Shown: in pieces, positions 29,383-40,472 of the stretch
Numbering within the stretch: the stretch's first letter is position 1
Layout of the letters: the number at the start of each line of letters is the position of its first letter
Origin: [Phialemoniopsis] sp. UDSM-2020
Lineage: Eukaryota; Ascomycota; Sordariomycetes; Thyridiales; Thyridiaceae
DNA: 64,000 bases
Assembly (NCBI GenBank): GCA_018873225.1
Contig: JAEILZ010000009.1
Coordinates: forward strand, 2,657,501-2,721,500
Direction of reading: 5' to 3'
The notes under the pieces: generated by a model
Databases searched by the model: none
Told to the model about the DNA's origin: nothing
What the model saw: the letters and a program-made list of their open reading frames with translations, nothing else
Program-made: the position numbers and the translations under genes

Positions 29383-30408
29383 TTCCTTGTTGTGTGTGTT
29401 GAGAGGTGTGATTGATGGAGATGCAGATGTGTTGCTTGTCGCAAGATGTTCTCTTGATGACGATAGTGATGAGAGTAGGAGAGGAAGAAGAGTAGGAGAG
29501 AAAGCAATGAGCTGCTCGATGAGAAGGGCCAGAAATCTCACCTCTTATTAATACCTACCGGTAGGTCGCAGACTAATACCACCCACGGATGTATCAAGAG
29601 GGGTGTTGGGGCGACCCCTGATTGCCTACTTCTCTTTCACACGGAGTAAGCTAGAGGCTCAGCTGCCCCTCCCCGCCGGCGCACCAATGGGGGACTAACA
29701 GATGCGCCAGTTTACCTAGGTCACTTGCAGAGCTGCCAAGCGAATACTCGCGGGCCTGCCGGCGTGGCCGGGTGCTTGCGCGTTTGGTGGAGGAGGTGGA
29801 TGGTAGATGGTGGGCTGTGCGACATACTGGGCTGCGCCTCCACAGAAATGTGTCCGCCTTCGCATCGCGCTCTCATAGGGCTGCCTCAACTTCACAGACA
29901 ACTCAGCCACGGCGGCAGCCAATTGACGTCCTTTCTCGTGGCTTTGCTTGTTAATGATATCACTTGATTGAGAGGCATTTCGCGATGTTCCTAACATCAT
30001 GGCATCCCGAGACCCCGGGATTTGTTCCTCGGCTCCTCCTCACATGGTCAAAAAGGACACTGGTTTAGCGGGCTTGGTGTCAGGGAGCCAAGCCGGCCCC
30101 CGGCACGGACCCCTCATCCAACGGTCGCCTCTACGGACGGCCAAACCCGGTGGCAGGCCGCTGCGGTGGACTCACCTTTCAATGAAAACATCGTGCGAGT
30201 AGCCATGCTCATGGGAAAACAGGACTAGGATTCCAATGCCAACTTTTTATATTCTTGGATATCACAATTGACCGGGGTTATCCAACCCCATCAACCATTT
30301 CTCATGCACCTGGAATCATCACATCTGTTTCCACCCAATGATTTTACCGCCCATGATTCTCGCTTTTCTTTATTTCAAATTTTACTTCTTTTATAGTCCA
30401 TGAGTCCC
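29383..30408. promoter_or_regulatory. Promoter of the glycine-zipper gene and 3' end of LEU2
   Basis: This 1.03-kb gap contains the perfect 14-bp palindrome ACCTACCGGTAGGT at 29553-29566, about 170 bp before the glycine-zipper start. Other frames are short and featureless. Confidence 0.45.
29553..29566. promoter_or_regulatory. Perfect 14-bp palindrome ACCTACCGGTAGGT
   Basis: Two ACCTACC half-sites face each other with no spacer, upstream of the glycine-zipper gene. A dimeric regulator site is an inference; no known fungal factor is assigned. Confidence 0.5.
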
Positions 30409-31802
30409 TCATGCCTTGAGAGCCTTGACCAGCTCGGCAACAATAGCATCACCGGCCTCGGTGGTGCTCGTGTTGCCGCCCATGTCCTTCGTCCTCAGGC
30501 CTGCGTCGATAGCGGCGCGGACGGCGGTCTCGACGGCCTTGGCCTCGGTTGGCAGGTTTAGGGATAGACGCAGCATCATAGCGACGGAGAGGATGGTGCC
30601 GATGGGGTTGACGATTCCTTGGCCACTGATATCCGGTGCAGAGCCTAACAAGATGAGTATTAGCTTGGTTCATACGAGTCTCACTTGAGCCAGTTAAGGG
30701 CAAGTAGGGACCTACCGTGGATAGGCTCGTAAATGCCTTGCGCCTTGGGGTTGTCGCCCTGCGGGATACCACCGATACTGGCACTGGGGAGCAGGCCGAT
30801 GCTACCGGGAATAACAGAGGCCTCGTCCGAGATGATGTCGCCCTGGAGGTTGGAGCAGAGCATCACGCCGTTCAGCTTCGTCGGGCTCTTGACAATGATC
30901 ATGGCCGCGCTATCGACAAGCTGGTGCTGGAGCTTGAGATCCGGGAACTCGGCCGCAAAGACCTCGTCCATGACCTTGCGCCAGAGGCGGCCCGTCGCGA
31001 GCACGTTCGCCTTGTCCAGCGAGGTGACAACCTTCTCTCCCCTGCCGCGGGCGAGGAAGCCACCCAGGCGCGCAATGCGCTCAATCTCGGGCCGCGAGTA
31101 CGGCTCCGTGTCCCAGGCCTCGCCAGAGCCATCGTCTTCTTTCCGGGCACCGAAGTAAATGCCACCAGTTAATTCTCTGACAATCATGATATCGGTGCCG
31201 CGGCAGACGGAGGCCTTGAGGGGGGAAGAGTCGACGAGGGCGTCGGAGGCGAAGAAGCAGGGGCGCAGGTTGCCGTAGGTGCCCATCTCCTTGCGCAGCT
31301 TCAGCAGGCCCTGCTCCGGGCGAACGGCGCCGGTGCCCCATTCGGGACCACCAATGGCGCCGAGGAGGACGGCGTCGGAGGCCTTGGCGGCGGCGAGGGC
31401 TTCGTCGGTGAGGGGGGAGCCGGTCTTGTCGATGGAGCACTGTGAGGAAGACCACGGTCAGCAATGCGAATCTCGATAGCCACATGTGACTCGGCATTGA
31501 GGGACGAGGGCCGAGAGCAACTTACCCCACCGAGGAGCTCGTCCTTGAGGTTGAACTTGTTGGGGGTCAGCTCCTCGAGCTTCTTGAGGACCTATAGCAT
31601 CTTCTGTCAGATCTGTCTACCATCGTGCATTGCGTCGCAAAGGCTTCGACTCATACCTTGACCGCTTCGGCAACGACCTATGTATATCACCATAATTAGC
31701 CTCGGGCTTTCTTCGCACATGCGCAAAAGGGCAAAGTAGCTGTAGACTCACCTCGGGGCCGCAGTGGTCGCCCGCAAAGACAACAATGTTGTGTTCCGTC
31801 AT
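30409..31802 (-). CDS. LEU2: 3-isopropylmalate dehydrogenase
   Basis: Five exons (31802-31752, 31677-31657, 31591-31526, 31439-30716, 30644-30409) join to 365 residues, the usual length. Exon 2 is a 21-nt microexon encoding VVAEAVK. Family marks are the start [79 protein letters not shown] and the dinucleotide site [20 protein letters not shown], which is completed by the last splice. It catalyses the oxidative decarboxylation of 3-isopropylmalate in leucine synthesis, probably in the cytosol. All introns have GT..AG ends and consistent phase. Confidence 0.96.
31657..31677 (-). other. LEU2: 21-nt microexon of LEU2
   Basis: Bases 31677-31657 encode VVAEAVK between a TATACATAG acceptor and a GTATGA donor. 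Without it the conserved segment between GPE and VLKKLEE would be missing. Gene predictors often skip exons this short. Confidence 0.85.
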
Positions 31803-32539
31803 GATTTCAGGTTTGAAGTAGTGAATCCGTCCAATTGGGTCGGCCTGATTATTATTCGAGATTGTCAAGGAAGTGAAGCAAGAAGGAACAGAAGCTTTGA
31901 AGCCAAAAGATGATGGAGGGGTGCTTTCCCGAGTAGCGCAACCCGGCCCTGCCCCCACCTGCCGAAGTCGGAGAGCACTTTGAGCCCGATCCAATTGAGC
32001 GGTACAGTTAGTCAGTCACACTAGACACAGCAAACGCACCCGGCAGCAGCTTCGGGGCGTGATATCGCGAGTTACAGGAATTAATAAATCACAATATCAT
32101 AGGACTATTCAGGGCCGCACTCTATTCTGTGCTGAACTGCACAATTACGTTAGATCTCTCGTCTCGATTAATCGCTAGGTCTATCATGTTACAAACCAGA
32201 AGAATGTACGGAGATCTCCAGAGGATCCCAAGAGCGTCACCCTTCCCCGTCATGCCCGCCATGTCCCAGGAGATATGAATTCGTGAATATCAATTTGCGC
32301 AGTCGATATGAGATGGGGAAATATGAAACGTATATATGCCAATGCACACAGATTCGACCCAAACCAAAGGATAAAAACCAACTCTACTCCCCACGTCACG
32401 GCATGCAAAATGCAAGCCAACAAACTCCTCAGAATGATACGATGTGAAGATGCAATTTATGTCGTACGCCAGCCAGCGGCAATCTGTTTCTTGTTAAAAG
32501 ATCATCCTTCCACTCCCACGTCCTCTCTCCAACCCTCCC
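31803..32539. promoter_or_regulatory. LEU2 promoter and 3' end of the UDP-glucose dehydrogenase gene
   Basis: This is a 737-bp gap between two minus-strand genes. I found no canonical Leu3 site (CCGGnnCCGG) and no gene. Confidence 0.45.
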
Positions 32540-34709
32540 TCAAGACATCCCCTGCTTCCCCACGCTCTCAACCCGCATCCCCAGCCGGCCCAGCACCGCC
32601 GGGTCGACCACGTTGCGCCCGTCAAACACCCACCGCGGCTTGCGCATGCGGTACGCGATGCGCGCCCAGTCGAGCCGCTCGTTGGGCCGGTACGACTCGT
32701 GCATGTTCATCTGGCCCTCCCGCTCCGCCCGGCAGTCCGGGCAGTCCTCGGCGCACGCCGGTTCGGCGACCAACCGGCGCAGCGGGTCCACCGCGTCCAC
32801 GTCATCGGCAGGCTGCTCGAGGAACTTGTGCAGGCGGAGGAGGTCGAGCTCCGTCGGCTCGAGCCGGTCAAAGGGCCGCGGGTCGACCTCGGCCGGCTTG
32901 GTGGCCGCCAGCGTCGTGGGCTTCTGCTGCGTCGTGCGGAACTCGTCGAACTCGGTCGCGATGAGGATGGCGTCGCTCTCGGCGCAGGCCTCGTAGGGGC
33001 TGTCGTAGACCTGGATGAGAGCCTGGTCCGCCGCGTCCCGCAGGGCCCTACGGATCTCCTCTCGGATGATGATGGGGTTGCAGCAGGGGTCGAAGACGGC
33101 GATCTCCTTCGGCCCTTCCTCGACGAGGGTCTTGATGATCTCCAGCGCCGGCGACTCCCGTGTGTCGCTCGTGTTTTTCTTGAACGCGTAGCCCAAGATG
33201 GTGATCTTCTTACCGACCAGCGTATTGTTCAGGCATTTCAGTACCCGTCGGCTGAAGCGGTCTCGCGCATACTCGTTCATCTTGACAACCTGGGACCAGT
33301 ACTCGGCCACCTCCTCGAGGCCCAGAGACTCGGCGAGGTACGTCAGGCTTAGAACGTCCTTCTTGAAGCAGCTGCCTCCAAAGCCGATGCCGGCCTTGAG
33401 AAACTTGCTACCGATGCGAGGATCGCAGCCGACAGCCGTGGCGACCTCGTCGACGTCGGCACCGGTGCGCTCACAGATGGCGGCGATGCTGTTGATGCTG
33501 CTGATGCGCTGGGCGAGCATCGAGTTGGCCACGAGCTTGGCCAGCTCGGAGGACCAGGCGTTAGTGGTGACGATGCGCTTGCGCGGCACCCACGCCGAGT
33601 AGACCGATGCCAAAGCCTCGGCGGCGCGGTGGCCCGAAGGCGTGTTGGAGGAGCCGATCAGCACGCGGTCGGGGTAAAGCAGGTCATTGACCGCGGTACC
33701 GGCGGCGAGGAACTCGGGATTGGAGAGGATCTCGAAGTGGACACCAGGGCGATGTATCGCCATCTTGAAGCAAGATGTCAGTCATGGTCATGCGCAGATC
33801 GTGCATAGCGGGTTGTGGTCTGGACTTACAGTTTCCTGGACGAGCTGCGCAGTGCGGCAGGGAACTGTAGATTTCTCTACAATGATGGCACCAGGCCGCG
33901 CGTGCTGCGCTACCACAGCAGTCACGGCTTCGAACGAGGTCATGTCAGTGGCACGACCAGCTCCGGCACCCCGGTACTTGGTAGGAGTGTTGACGGCAAT
34001 CAAGACGAGGTCGGCCTCGCCAATGCACTTGGCCACCTCGGTGGTAAAGTGCAGGTTAGGCTGGCGGGCAGCAATACTTGTCAACCCTCCGCAGTGCTCG
34101 GCGCAGAAGCTACCACACTCCGAGGACGAGGTGGAGCTAGTGGACAACGCGTCCGAGGCCGTCGACTTGATGGGCTCGTTGAGAAACGCACTCTGCTTGG
34201 AGCCGTCCCTCGCGATGCGAACAATGTGGCCTAGGCCCGGCTCGTAGATGGGCGGGTGTGGTGAGTTCCACCTCCGGATGCGCGTCACATCCCGGTCGAC
34301 GACCGAAACCTTAATATGGGGGTTGTGAAAAGCGATGACGGACGCCGTCGGGCCACCTGGGCAGTCATATGTCAGCGACAAGGCGCCTCTTATCTCAAGC
34401 TACTTCGCCTGCCGGCTCTCCTTTCCTCATGAAACACGTACCAACGTAGCCCGCGCCGACACAGCAGATAGTGCGGACACGCTGTGGGATAGACGCGGCG
34501 CCCTGAGGCAGCGCGAGGCGTGAGCTTCCTACGAGGCCAATCTTGCCGGTGAGCCCAGCGAGATCCTCGACGAGGCCGTCCATGTGGTTGCGCATAGGCC
34601 GCAGGACGGGGCTGAAAGACAGGCTTCCATCTGGAGTGGTAGGAGCAGTCGACCCGTCGGAGAGAAGGCTCTCCTCCGAGTCGACAACGGAGGGAATCGC
34701 GTTGCTCAT
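32540..34709 (-). CDS. UDP-glucose 6-dehydrogenase
   Basis: Three exons (34709-34442, 34356-33830, 33763-32540) encode 672 residues. The first splice completes CCVGAGYVGGPTASVIA, the NAD-binding motif. Active-site parts are VNTPTK, EKSTVP, Lys341 in ELAKLVANSMLAQR, and the catalytic Cys397 in GFGGSCFKKD; the C-terminal domain ends with KPRWVFDGRNVVD. The enzyme oxidises UDP-glucose to UDP-glucuronate in the cytosol. Animal and plant enzymes are about 480-500 residues. The extra length here is an N-terminal extension of about 85 residues, a Ser/Cys insert (SECGSFCAEHCGG) before PNLHFTTE, and a C-domain insert of about 90 residues containing CAEDCPDC. It is divergent from a GT4 glycosyltransferase. 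Confidence 0.93.
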
Positions 34710-36883
34710 CCTCCCGAAGCGCGTCGCCAACGAGAATACACGTGCCCGAGTATTTGTGTTGATGTGGTTGTGACCTTCTCAGGAGTGAAAGAGGCGAGAT
34801 AGGCAGATCAAGTAAGTGAGTAGCCAGTTCTTTCAGTCTTCTGTCTTGACAAGACGGAGAGATGTGAAAAGAGAAAGAAGAATATGCTTGTGGCCGAGTA
34901 CCGCGTTCTAGATTGAACAAAGCAAGGTCAAGGCCGAGCAGATGGTGGTCTCGGTTCAAGGGGATCGACGAGCACGTGTTGTGAAGTGTCGTATGGGCCT
35001 TTCTAGCCGCCTGGTGCGCAGAGGGAACAGAGGAATTTGTTCCGTTGGGGTGCAGGAGAGGGGCTCGAGGCGAGACGAGAGGAAAGGAAAAGGGAATTTG
35101 TTATCTGCAGGAAGAGACGCGCGGGATACCAAAAGTGGCGGGTGGCAGCAAGACACGGACACAAACTGACACACCCGGGGGCTTGCTTGTCGATGACTAC
35201 AACTCGGAGCTAGGCGTCTTGTTCGGAGTGATTAGGGTGGATGACCTTATGGATGGGTAATAAGTCAAGGAATGGATATGAGTAGTGTGAACACACGGAC
35301 TGTGGGTGTTGAAGATGAGTGAGAGCGGGTATCAGCCCGTGTGTAGAAGGGCACCACACGCTGATCTAGCTACCACTTGGCAACTTTACCATGAGACCAG
35401 AGGACCGAGCGTGTGTACAGTAAGTAGACACAAGTTTGCGGATAGGTATCCTCAGAAGACAAAGCATTCCTTGCACCATCTAAAGCGTGTCACAAGAATA
35501 ATAGAGAGCGAAAGCAAGAAGGAGGCAAGACGGATAACAAGGCCTAGCCTGGTTCATTTGCTTGGATGAACGACACGGGCAAGTTGTGATGGAAGAGAAA
35601 GGTACCTAGCCTAGATGGTCTACAACCTTGTTCCCAGGCCTGCTTCCGGGCCATGGCCAACGTAGAAGGGGGGCAAATGATGAGAATGCAGATGTATCGC
35701 AATGAGATATCACTTGAAGGCTAGGCAAGACCTTGGACTGGCATGGGGTCCGCCCAGGTCGCCTGTGTGCCTCACATGCTCACCATGTGGTCGACAATGC
35801 GACGGAGCAGACTGCAAGAGTGGTCGAGGAAGAGGCGACGGCGCGTGTCATGAGGGACGCAATCGGGTATCACAATCACAATGTCGTCGCGTTTGCTGCG
35901 AATGGTATGGGAATGGGAGTTGTGAGGAAGTGAGTTGAAGTCTCGACTCCCCGCTTTATTTTGAACGATAACCAACGGGCTGACACACGGGGTCCCGGAT
36001 CTCGAAGCCCATTCGCGGGGCTCAATCTTCATCGGCGCCCATTTTAGCTCCCTCCCCCTGGTCGACATCGCATATGCACTAAGGGATTCTTGGTCCCCTT
36101 CGATGCGGTACTCCCTTCTGCCAATCTATCAGCCTCAGAGGACCCTTGCTATCTCCAAAAGATCTCTTTAAGGCATGTACCTTGGGCCAAGTACCGCCAC
36201 TAAGCCGACCGCTTTTTATCGAGCCTTACTCATGGGTTTTGAGCCAGGACTGGGCCAGTATTTGCCAATGTGAAGCCGTCTCGCCCTCCCATTGGCCGCC
36301 TCGACGACATCTCCTCGAGATGAAGATCCGACCTCGCGGACGTTTAAGCTTAACGCGTCTTGAAGTTCTTGATCTTTTTTGTTGAGACCGAGATGCCTGA
36401 CCCCGCTGCCGCGGCACACGAGATGGCAAAGAGGAACAGCATACCCATCCGTCAGATGCATCATCGATACAGTCGCACATGCGTGAGCGGGTCTGGTGCC
36501 CCGCGTGTTTACCTGTAATTCACTCGACTCATCGCCATGCCGCCACTCACGGCACAATCTACGGCTGTCGCTGTCGAGGTCAGGACAGAAGGCCCGTAAA
36601 ACGGCGGTCTCGCGACCTCGCCATGGTAGGTCGTTGTGGCCAATCACCACCGGTCCTTTGACGCTTGTGAACAGTGTCCAAGCCAAAGACCACCTTCCAT
36701 GTCATCTCTCGCCGATACACCCCGCTCCTGCTCCCAGATGTGGAGGGCTTCCATCAGGTAGGGTCCTTTGTTTTCTACAGCGAGTGCTTGTTACTCGACC
36801 TACCTGGAAGCTCCAACTTGGATCGTTGGCAGGTTGTAATCTCTGCTCAATTGAGTTGATTGCCAGCTCTTCGTTTTCCGTGT
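34710..36883. promoter_or_regulatory. 2.2-kb divergent promoter region, UDP-glucose dehydrogenase / GT4
   Basis: I see no supported gene; frames up to 156 codons occur but lack family features. The part next to the dehydrogenase start looks like a leader. Long shared upstream regions like this often hold unspliced leaders or upstream frames. Confidence 0.45.
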
Positions 36884-38503
36884 ATGTCACGATCATTACT
36901 ATCGTCAGTGAACCTACCTGCGATCTCGAGACGATCCGTACACGAAGCTCCTCCTCCACCAGTCGTGTCGCGCGCAGCGACACCGAGTGCAAATATGGCG
37001 GCAACGCAACCAGCAGAGATCGCTCATGATCTCTCCGTCTTCCCCGCGTCCCTTCAAGGGAAGCGTATCCTCCTCTGCACCGAGTCCTTCGGCCCCGTGA
37101 ACGGCGTGTCGCGCACCACCCTGATGCTCGTCAACCACCTGCGCGAGCACGGCGCCAAGGTCGCCGTGGTCGCGCCCTACAACAGCACCAAGGTCAACAC
37201 TTTTGTGCCCGTCGCGCCCAAGCCCGGTGCAGGTCAGCCTGCCCCGGATGAGGGCGTCGAGGTTCGGGTGCGTGGCTTCCCCGTGCCCTTCAACCCGGAG
37301 CTCTCCATCGTCTACCCGCTGCGCCTCTCGACTCTCTACGCGCAGACGTTTGGCGGGCCGCCCGACCTTATCTACGTCGCCAGCCCGGCATCGCTGGGCT
37401 TCCAGGTGCTGCTGCAGCTGCGCCAGCAGCCGGCGCACACGCGCCCGCCCGTCATCTGCAACTTCCAGACCGACCTCGGCGCCTACTGCGCCATCCTGCT
37501 CCCGCCGCCCATGGGCGCCTTCGCCTCCTTCGTCTTCGCTCGAGTCGAGGGCTTCCTCTTCCGCCACCCGCTGGTCAAGACCATGTTCTACCCGAGCCGT
37601 TTCGTGCGCCGGTACCTCGAGCGCACCGGTGTCCCTGTGAACAAAATGCGCCTCCTGCAGCGTGGCGTCAACGCCGATCTGTTCAACCCTTTGCGCCGCA
37701 ACGAGGCACTGCGCAGGGAAATCGCGCCCAACGGCGAGATCATACTCGTCTGCGTGTCGCGGATAGCGGGCGAGAAGGGCTTCGACTTCCTCGCTGCCGC
37801 CGCTGACGAGCTCGACCGCCGGGGCCTCGACTTCAAGCTGTACATCGTGGGCGGGAACCGGCGGAAGGAGGTCGAGGCCGAGGTGCACGGCCTGTTTGCG
37901 AGATTACAGAAGAAGGGCAAGGTCATCTTCGCGGGCTTCAAGCTCGGCGAGGCGCTGGCCGAGTCGTACGCGGCCGGCGACATCTTCCTGCACTGCTCGG
38001 TCACCGAGACGTTTGGCCTCGTGGTGCTCGAGTCGCTGGCGAGCGGCGTGCCGGTTGTCGCACGCGACGAGGGCGGGCCGAGCGACATTGTGCAGCACGG
38101 CGACTCGGGTTTCCTCGTGCCGCCGAACGACCTGCAGGCGTTTGTGGACAAGGTCCTGGTCCTGGCCAAGGACGGCGACCTGCGGCGCAGGATGAGCGTT
38201 AATGCCAGGAGGCAGGCGTGCGAGGCTACATGGGACAAGATCAATAACAAGGTGGCGTGGGCCATGGTCGACGCGATCGAGGCACGGAAACAGGAGTCGG
38301 CGGTAGCCTCGAAGACGGCGCGAGATAACGAGGCCGGGGCATGGCGGACGGGCTTCCGTCTACGGGATCACTTGAGCAGTAGGATAGCGGACCTAAGGGT
38401 GCTTGGCGGGCTGGGCGTCATTGTGTTCTTCTGGGCGCTCATCGCGTTCTACCTGGTGGTAATCAAGATTGGCATGGCTGTCCGGAGCCGCCTGAGGCTA
38501 TGA
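36884..38503 (+). CDS. GT4 family glycosyltransferase, C-terminally membrane-anchored
   Basis: A single exon encodes 539 residues from the ATG at 36884; an ATG at 36995 (MAATQPAEIAHD) would give 502 and cannot be excluded. The GT-B fold is clear: RILLCTESFGPVNGVSRTTL at the start of domain 1, CNFQTDLGAYCAILLPPP, then VSRIAGEKGFDFLAAAADEL, the sugar-nucleotide site VTETFGLVVLESLASGVPVV and EGGPSDIVQHGDSGFLV. A hydrophobic segment VIVFFWALIAFYLVVIKIG at the C-terminus should anchor it in a membrane. It resembles SQD2/MgtA-like lipid glycosyltransferases. The divergent neighbour makes UDP-glucuronate, which could be its donor (inference). Confidence 0.87.
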   Translation: MSRSLLSSVNLPAISRRSVHEAPPPPVVSRAATPSANMAATQPAEIAHDLSVFPASLQGKRILLCTESFGPVNGVSRTTLMLVNHLREHGAKVAVVAPYNSTKVNTFVPVAPKPGAGQPAPDEGVEVRVRGFPVPFNPELSIVYPLRLSTLYAQTFGGPPDLIYVASPASLGFQVLLQLRQQPAHTRPPVICNFQTDLGAYCAILLPPPMGAFASFVFARVEGFLFRHPLVKTMFYPSRFVRRYLERTGVPVNKMRLLQRGVNADLFNPLRRNEALRREIAPNGEIILVCVSRIAGEKGFDFLAAAADELDRRGLDFKLYIVGGNRRKEVEAEVHGLFARLQKKGKVIFAGFKLGEALAESYAAGDIFLHCSVTETFGLVVLESLASGVPVVARDEGGPSDIVQHGDSGFLVPPNDLQAFVDKVLVLAKDGDLRRRMSVNARRQACEATWDKINNKVAWAMVDAIEARKQESAVASKTARDNEAGAWRTGFRLRDHLSSRIADLRVLGGLGVIVFFWALIAFYLVVIKIGMAVRSRLRL

Positions 38504-39443
38504 GATGGGACGGACACGGGCAGAGCATGACGACATGGCTGGCATATAGTGCGACTGATACCCAGGGAACTTGCTAATCATGAGAATGCCATTTGACGAG
38601 CGCTGCCCAAGGCCCGATTTTCTCCTTGTTTTTCATACTCAAACCCCCCAGTAAACGGACAACAGAGGGGAAGAGACTGGCAGGCTGGCCCAATTTCCCC
38701 ACAGGATACCATTGATGATCCCAAGAAACGGCGATATGCGATGCAGGTGTAGTAAGAGTGTGGCTCTGTCAGTCAGGTGATGGTCAAATTACCTGTTCCT
38801 GATTCTCTTCGTGGTTGTCAATACGGAAGGATGGGTTAGGGTTGGTGGTGGTGCCAGAAATAAAAAATTGGGACCGATTTCGCCCGACAGGGAAGAAGCG
38901 TGGGAAAAAAGTCGTACGACTGAACAAGACAGGCCCAATTCGGCCACACACAGCCAGGACTGTCCAGTACCAGTGCGGACACAGGCTCTCCTCGCTCGAC
39001 TCATGTGCCCCGTTCCAGACGCTGACGGGCGGCACCACCCCTTGACAAAATCACACGACTGTCGGCTCGGCCACCGCACGACAACACGCAACTCTGGGGC
39101 AACCCGTCGCCCAACTCGGACAACCAAAGCATCATCGCTGGCCTCATCGCCTCTTGCATCAGGAATCATGACCGTCCCATCGCCCGAAAGGGCTGAATAT
39201 GAAATATGTGACTCTTTGTGTATCACCCCAATATAAATGCCGTCCCGTCTGTCGCCTCCCGGATTGACAGAAAAGTTCTTGTGATACAGCATTAACAGCA
39301 TCTCCAAAAGCCAATTGAGCCCAATCATCTCAAACACTCTCAATCAATCAGTGCATTCCAAATTAAAAAGCAAAGCATCACAGCCTTGTCCTCTACTTTA
39401 TCGCATCATCATCAAGCGACCAACCAACCAACCAATCATCATC
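38504..39443. other. Intergenic; leader of the small membrane-protein gene
   Basis: This is a 940-bp gap. Its last bases are an (ACCA)n run (39419-39436) followed by ATCATCATC directly before the start codon, typical of a fungal 5' leader. No further gene was seen. Confidence 0.5.
39419..39436 (+). repeat. (ACCA)n simple repeat in a 5' leader
   Basis: Four ACCA units lie 8 bp before the start codon of the 76-residue protein. Confidence 0.75.
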
Positions 39444-39748
39444 ATGTCTCTGACTCTTGCTGCCTCCAAGGTTGCCCCGACCCTCGTCGTCGTCGGTGCC
39501 GGTAAGCATCCACTTATTTACCTTGATACACTTACACAAGAGGACAGTCCAGACTAACAATTTTCCCTTTCACAGTCTCCGGTGTCGTCACCTACGTCTC
39601 CAGGTGTCTCTCCTACGAGTCCTCTCAAATGGACAAGTTCTTCTCCTCCTACAACACCCCCCAGAGCGAGGCCAACCGCGCCAAGGTCTTTGAAGGAGCC
39701 TCCTACGACCCGAGGACAAACATCCTCAACGCCCTGGGCTGGAAATGA
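39444..39748 (+). CDS. Small conserved-looking membrane protein (76 residues)
   Basis: Two exons (39444-39501, 39576-39748) give 76 residues with a phase-1 intron (GTAAGC donor, TTTCACAG acceptor). Splicing creates one hydrophobic helix, APTLVVVGAVSGVVTYVS, near the N-terminus, then an amphipathic region ending TNILNALGWK. The clean intron ends, phase match and codon use support a real gene although each exon alone is short. I do not recognise the family; the size and single N-terminal helix would suit a subunit of a mitochondrial or ER membrane complex (inference). Confidence 0.7.
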
Positions 39749-40472
39749 TCTCCATAAAGGAGCATTGACCTGGGTGAAGAGAGCAGACGAGTGTGTTGGC
39801 ATACACACAAACAAACAACATCATGTCATGGCGTTTTCCAATTGGGTTTCTTTTGTTCCTTTTTCACGCAAGGTGCTTGGGGTGTTTCTTAGCGATACCC
39901 AGCATCGGCTGCCGTTTAGAGCATTCAAACAGCCCAGGAGCATGTCCGTTCGGGCTGGATTTGGAGATCGACTTTTTGGCGGACAAAAAGCACACAATAC
40001 ATAATATCAAACAAAATTTCAAACTACCTCATCCCGTACCTTCAGCCGTGACATCGAAATTTCAGCGCTTCATCTCATCGGATTGATGCTGCCGTTAGTC
40101 TAGTTCTCCATCTCCCAACTTGACCCGCCACCGAGCCGAGATCGTGTAAGTGCGCTGCCGTCTCGTGCGCAGCTCTCCACGTAACTTTCCCCGCACCACG
40201 AATCTTGAGCACTCATCCGCCCGCGATGCAATGCGCTTGCACATGCCGGCAGCCGGTATCTTGGAGCAGGGTGCGGGGGAGTCGGCACGCTGCGTCTCGC
40301 GGGTTATCGGGTCGAGCAATCTACCTAGGTATTGCCCCATGTGGTATTTACATTCGTGCATGAGAATGGCAGTGCTGGCAAAGCTCTTTCTTTTCCTGAT
40401 TATGTTTGGCTTTTCTTGAGTTCTCGACTGGAAACAAGGTTACAGTACACCAGACACACCCAGAGAAGCATC
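39749..40472. other. Intergenic, no gene seen
   Basis: This 724-bp stretch lies between two genes on the same strand. Short frames exist on both strands without recognisable features. Confidence 0.5.

Noticed and set aside
36216..36686. 156-codon minus-strand frame between the UDP-glucose dehydrogenase and GT4 genes
   Set aside because: No domain, no convincing start, and it lies in a promoter-like region.
36914..37888. 324-codon open frame on the minus strand
   Set aside because: Shadow of the GT4 glycosyltransferase gene; low-complexity composition and no family features.
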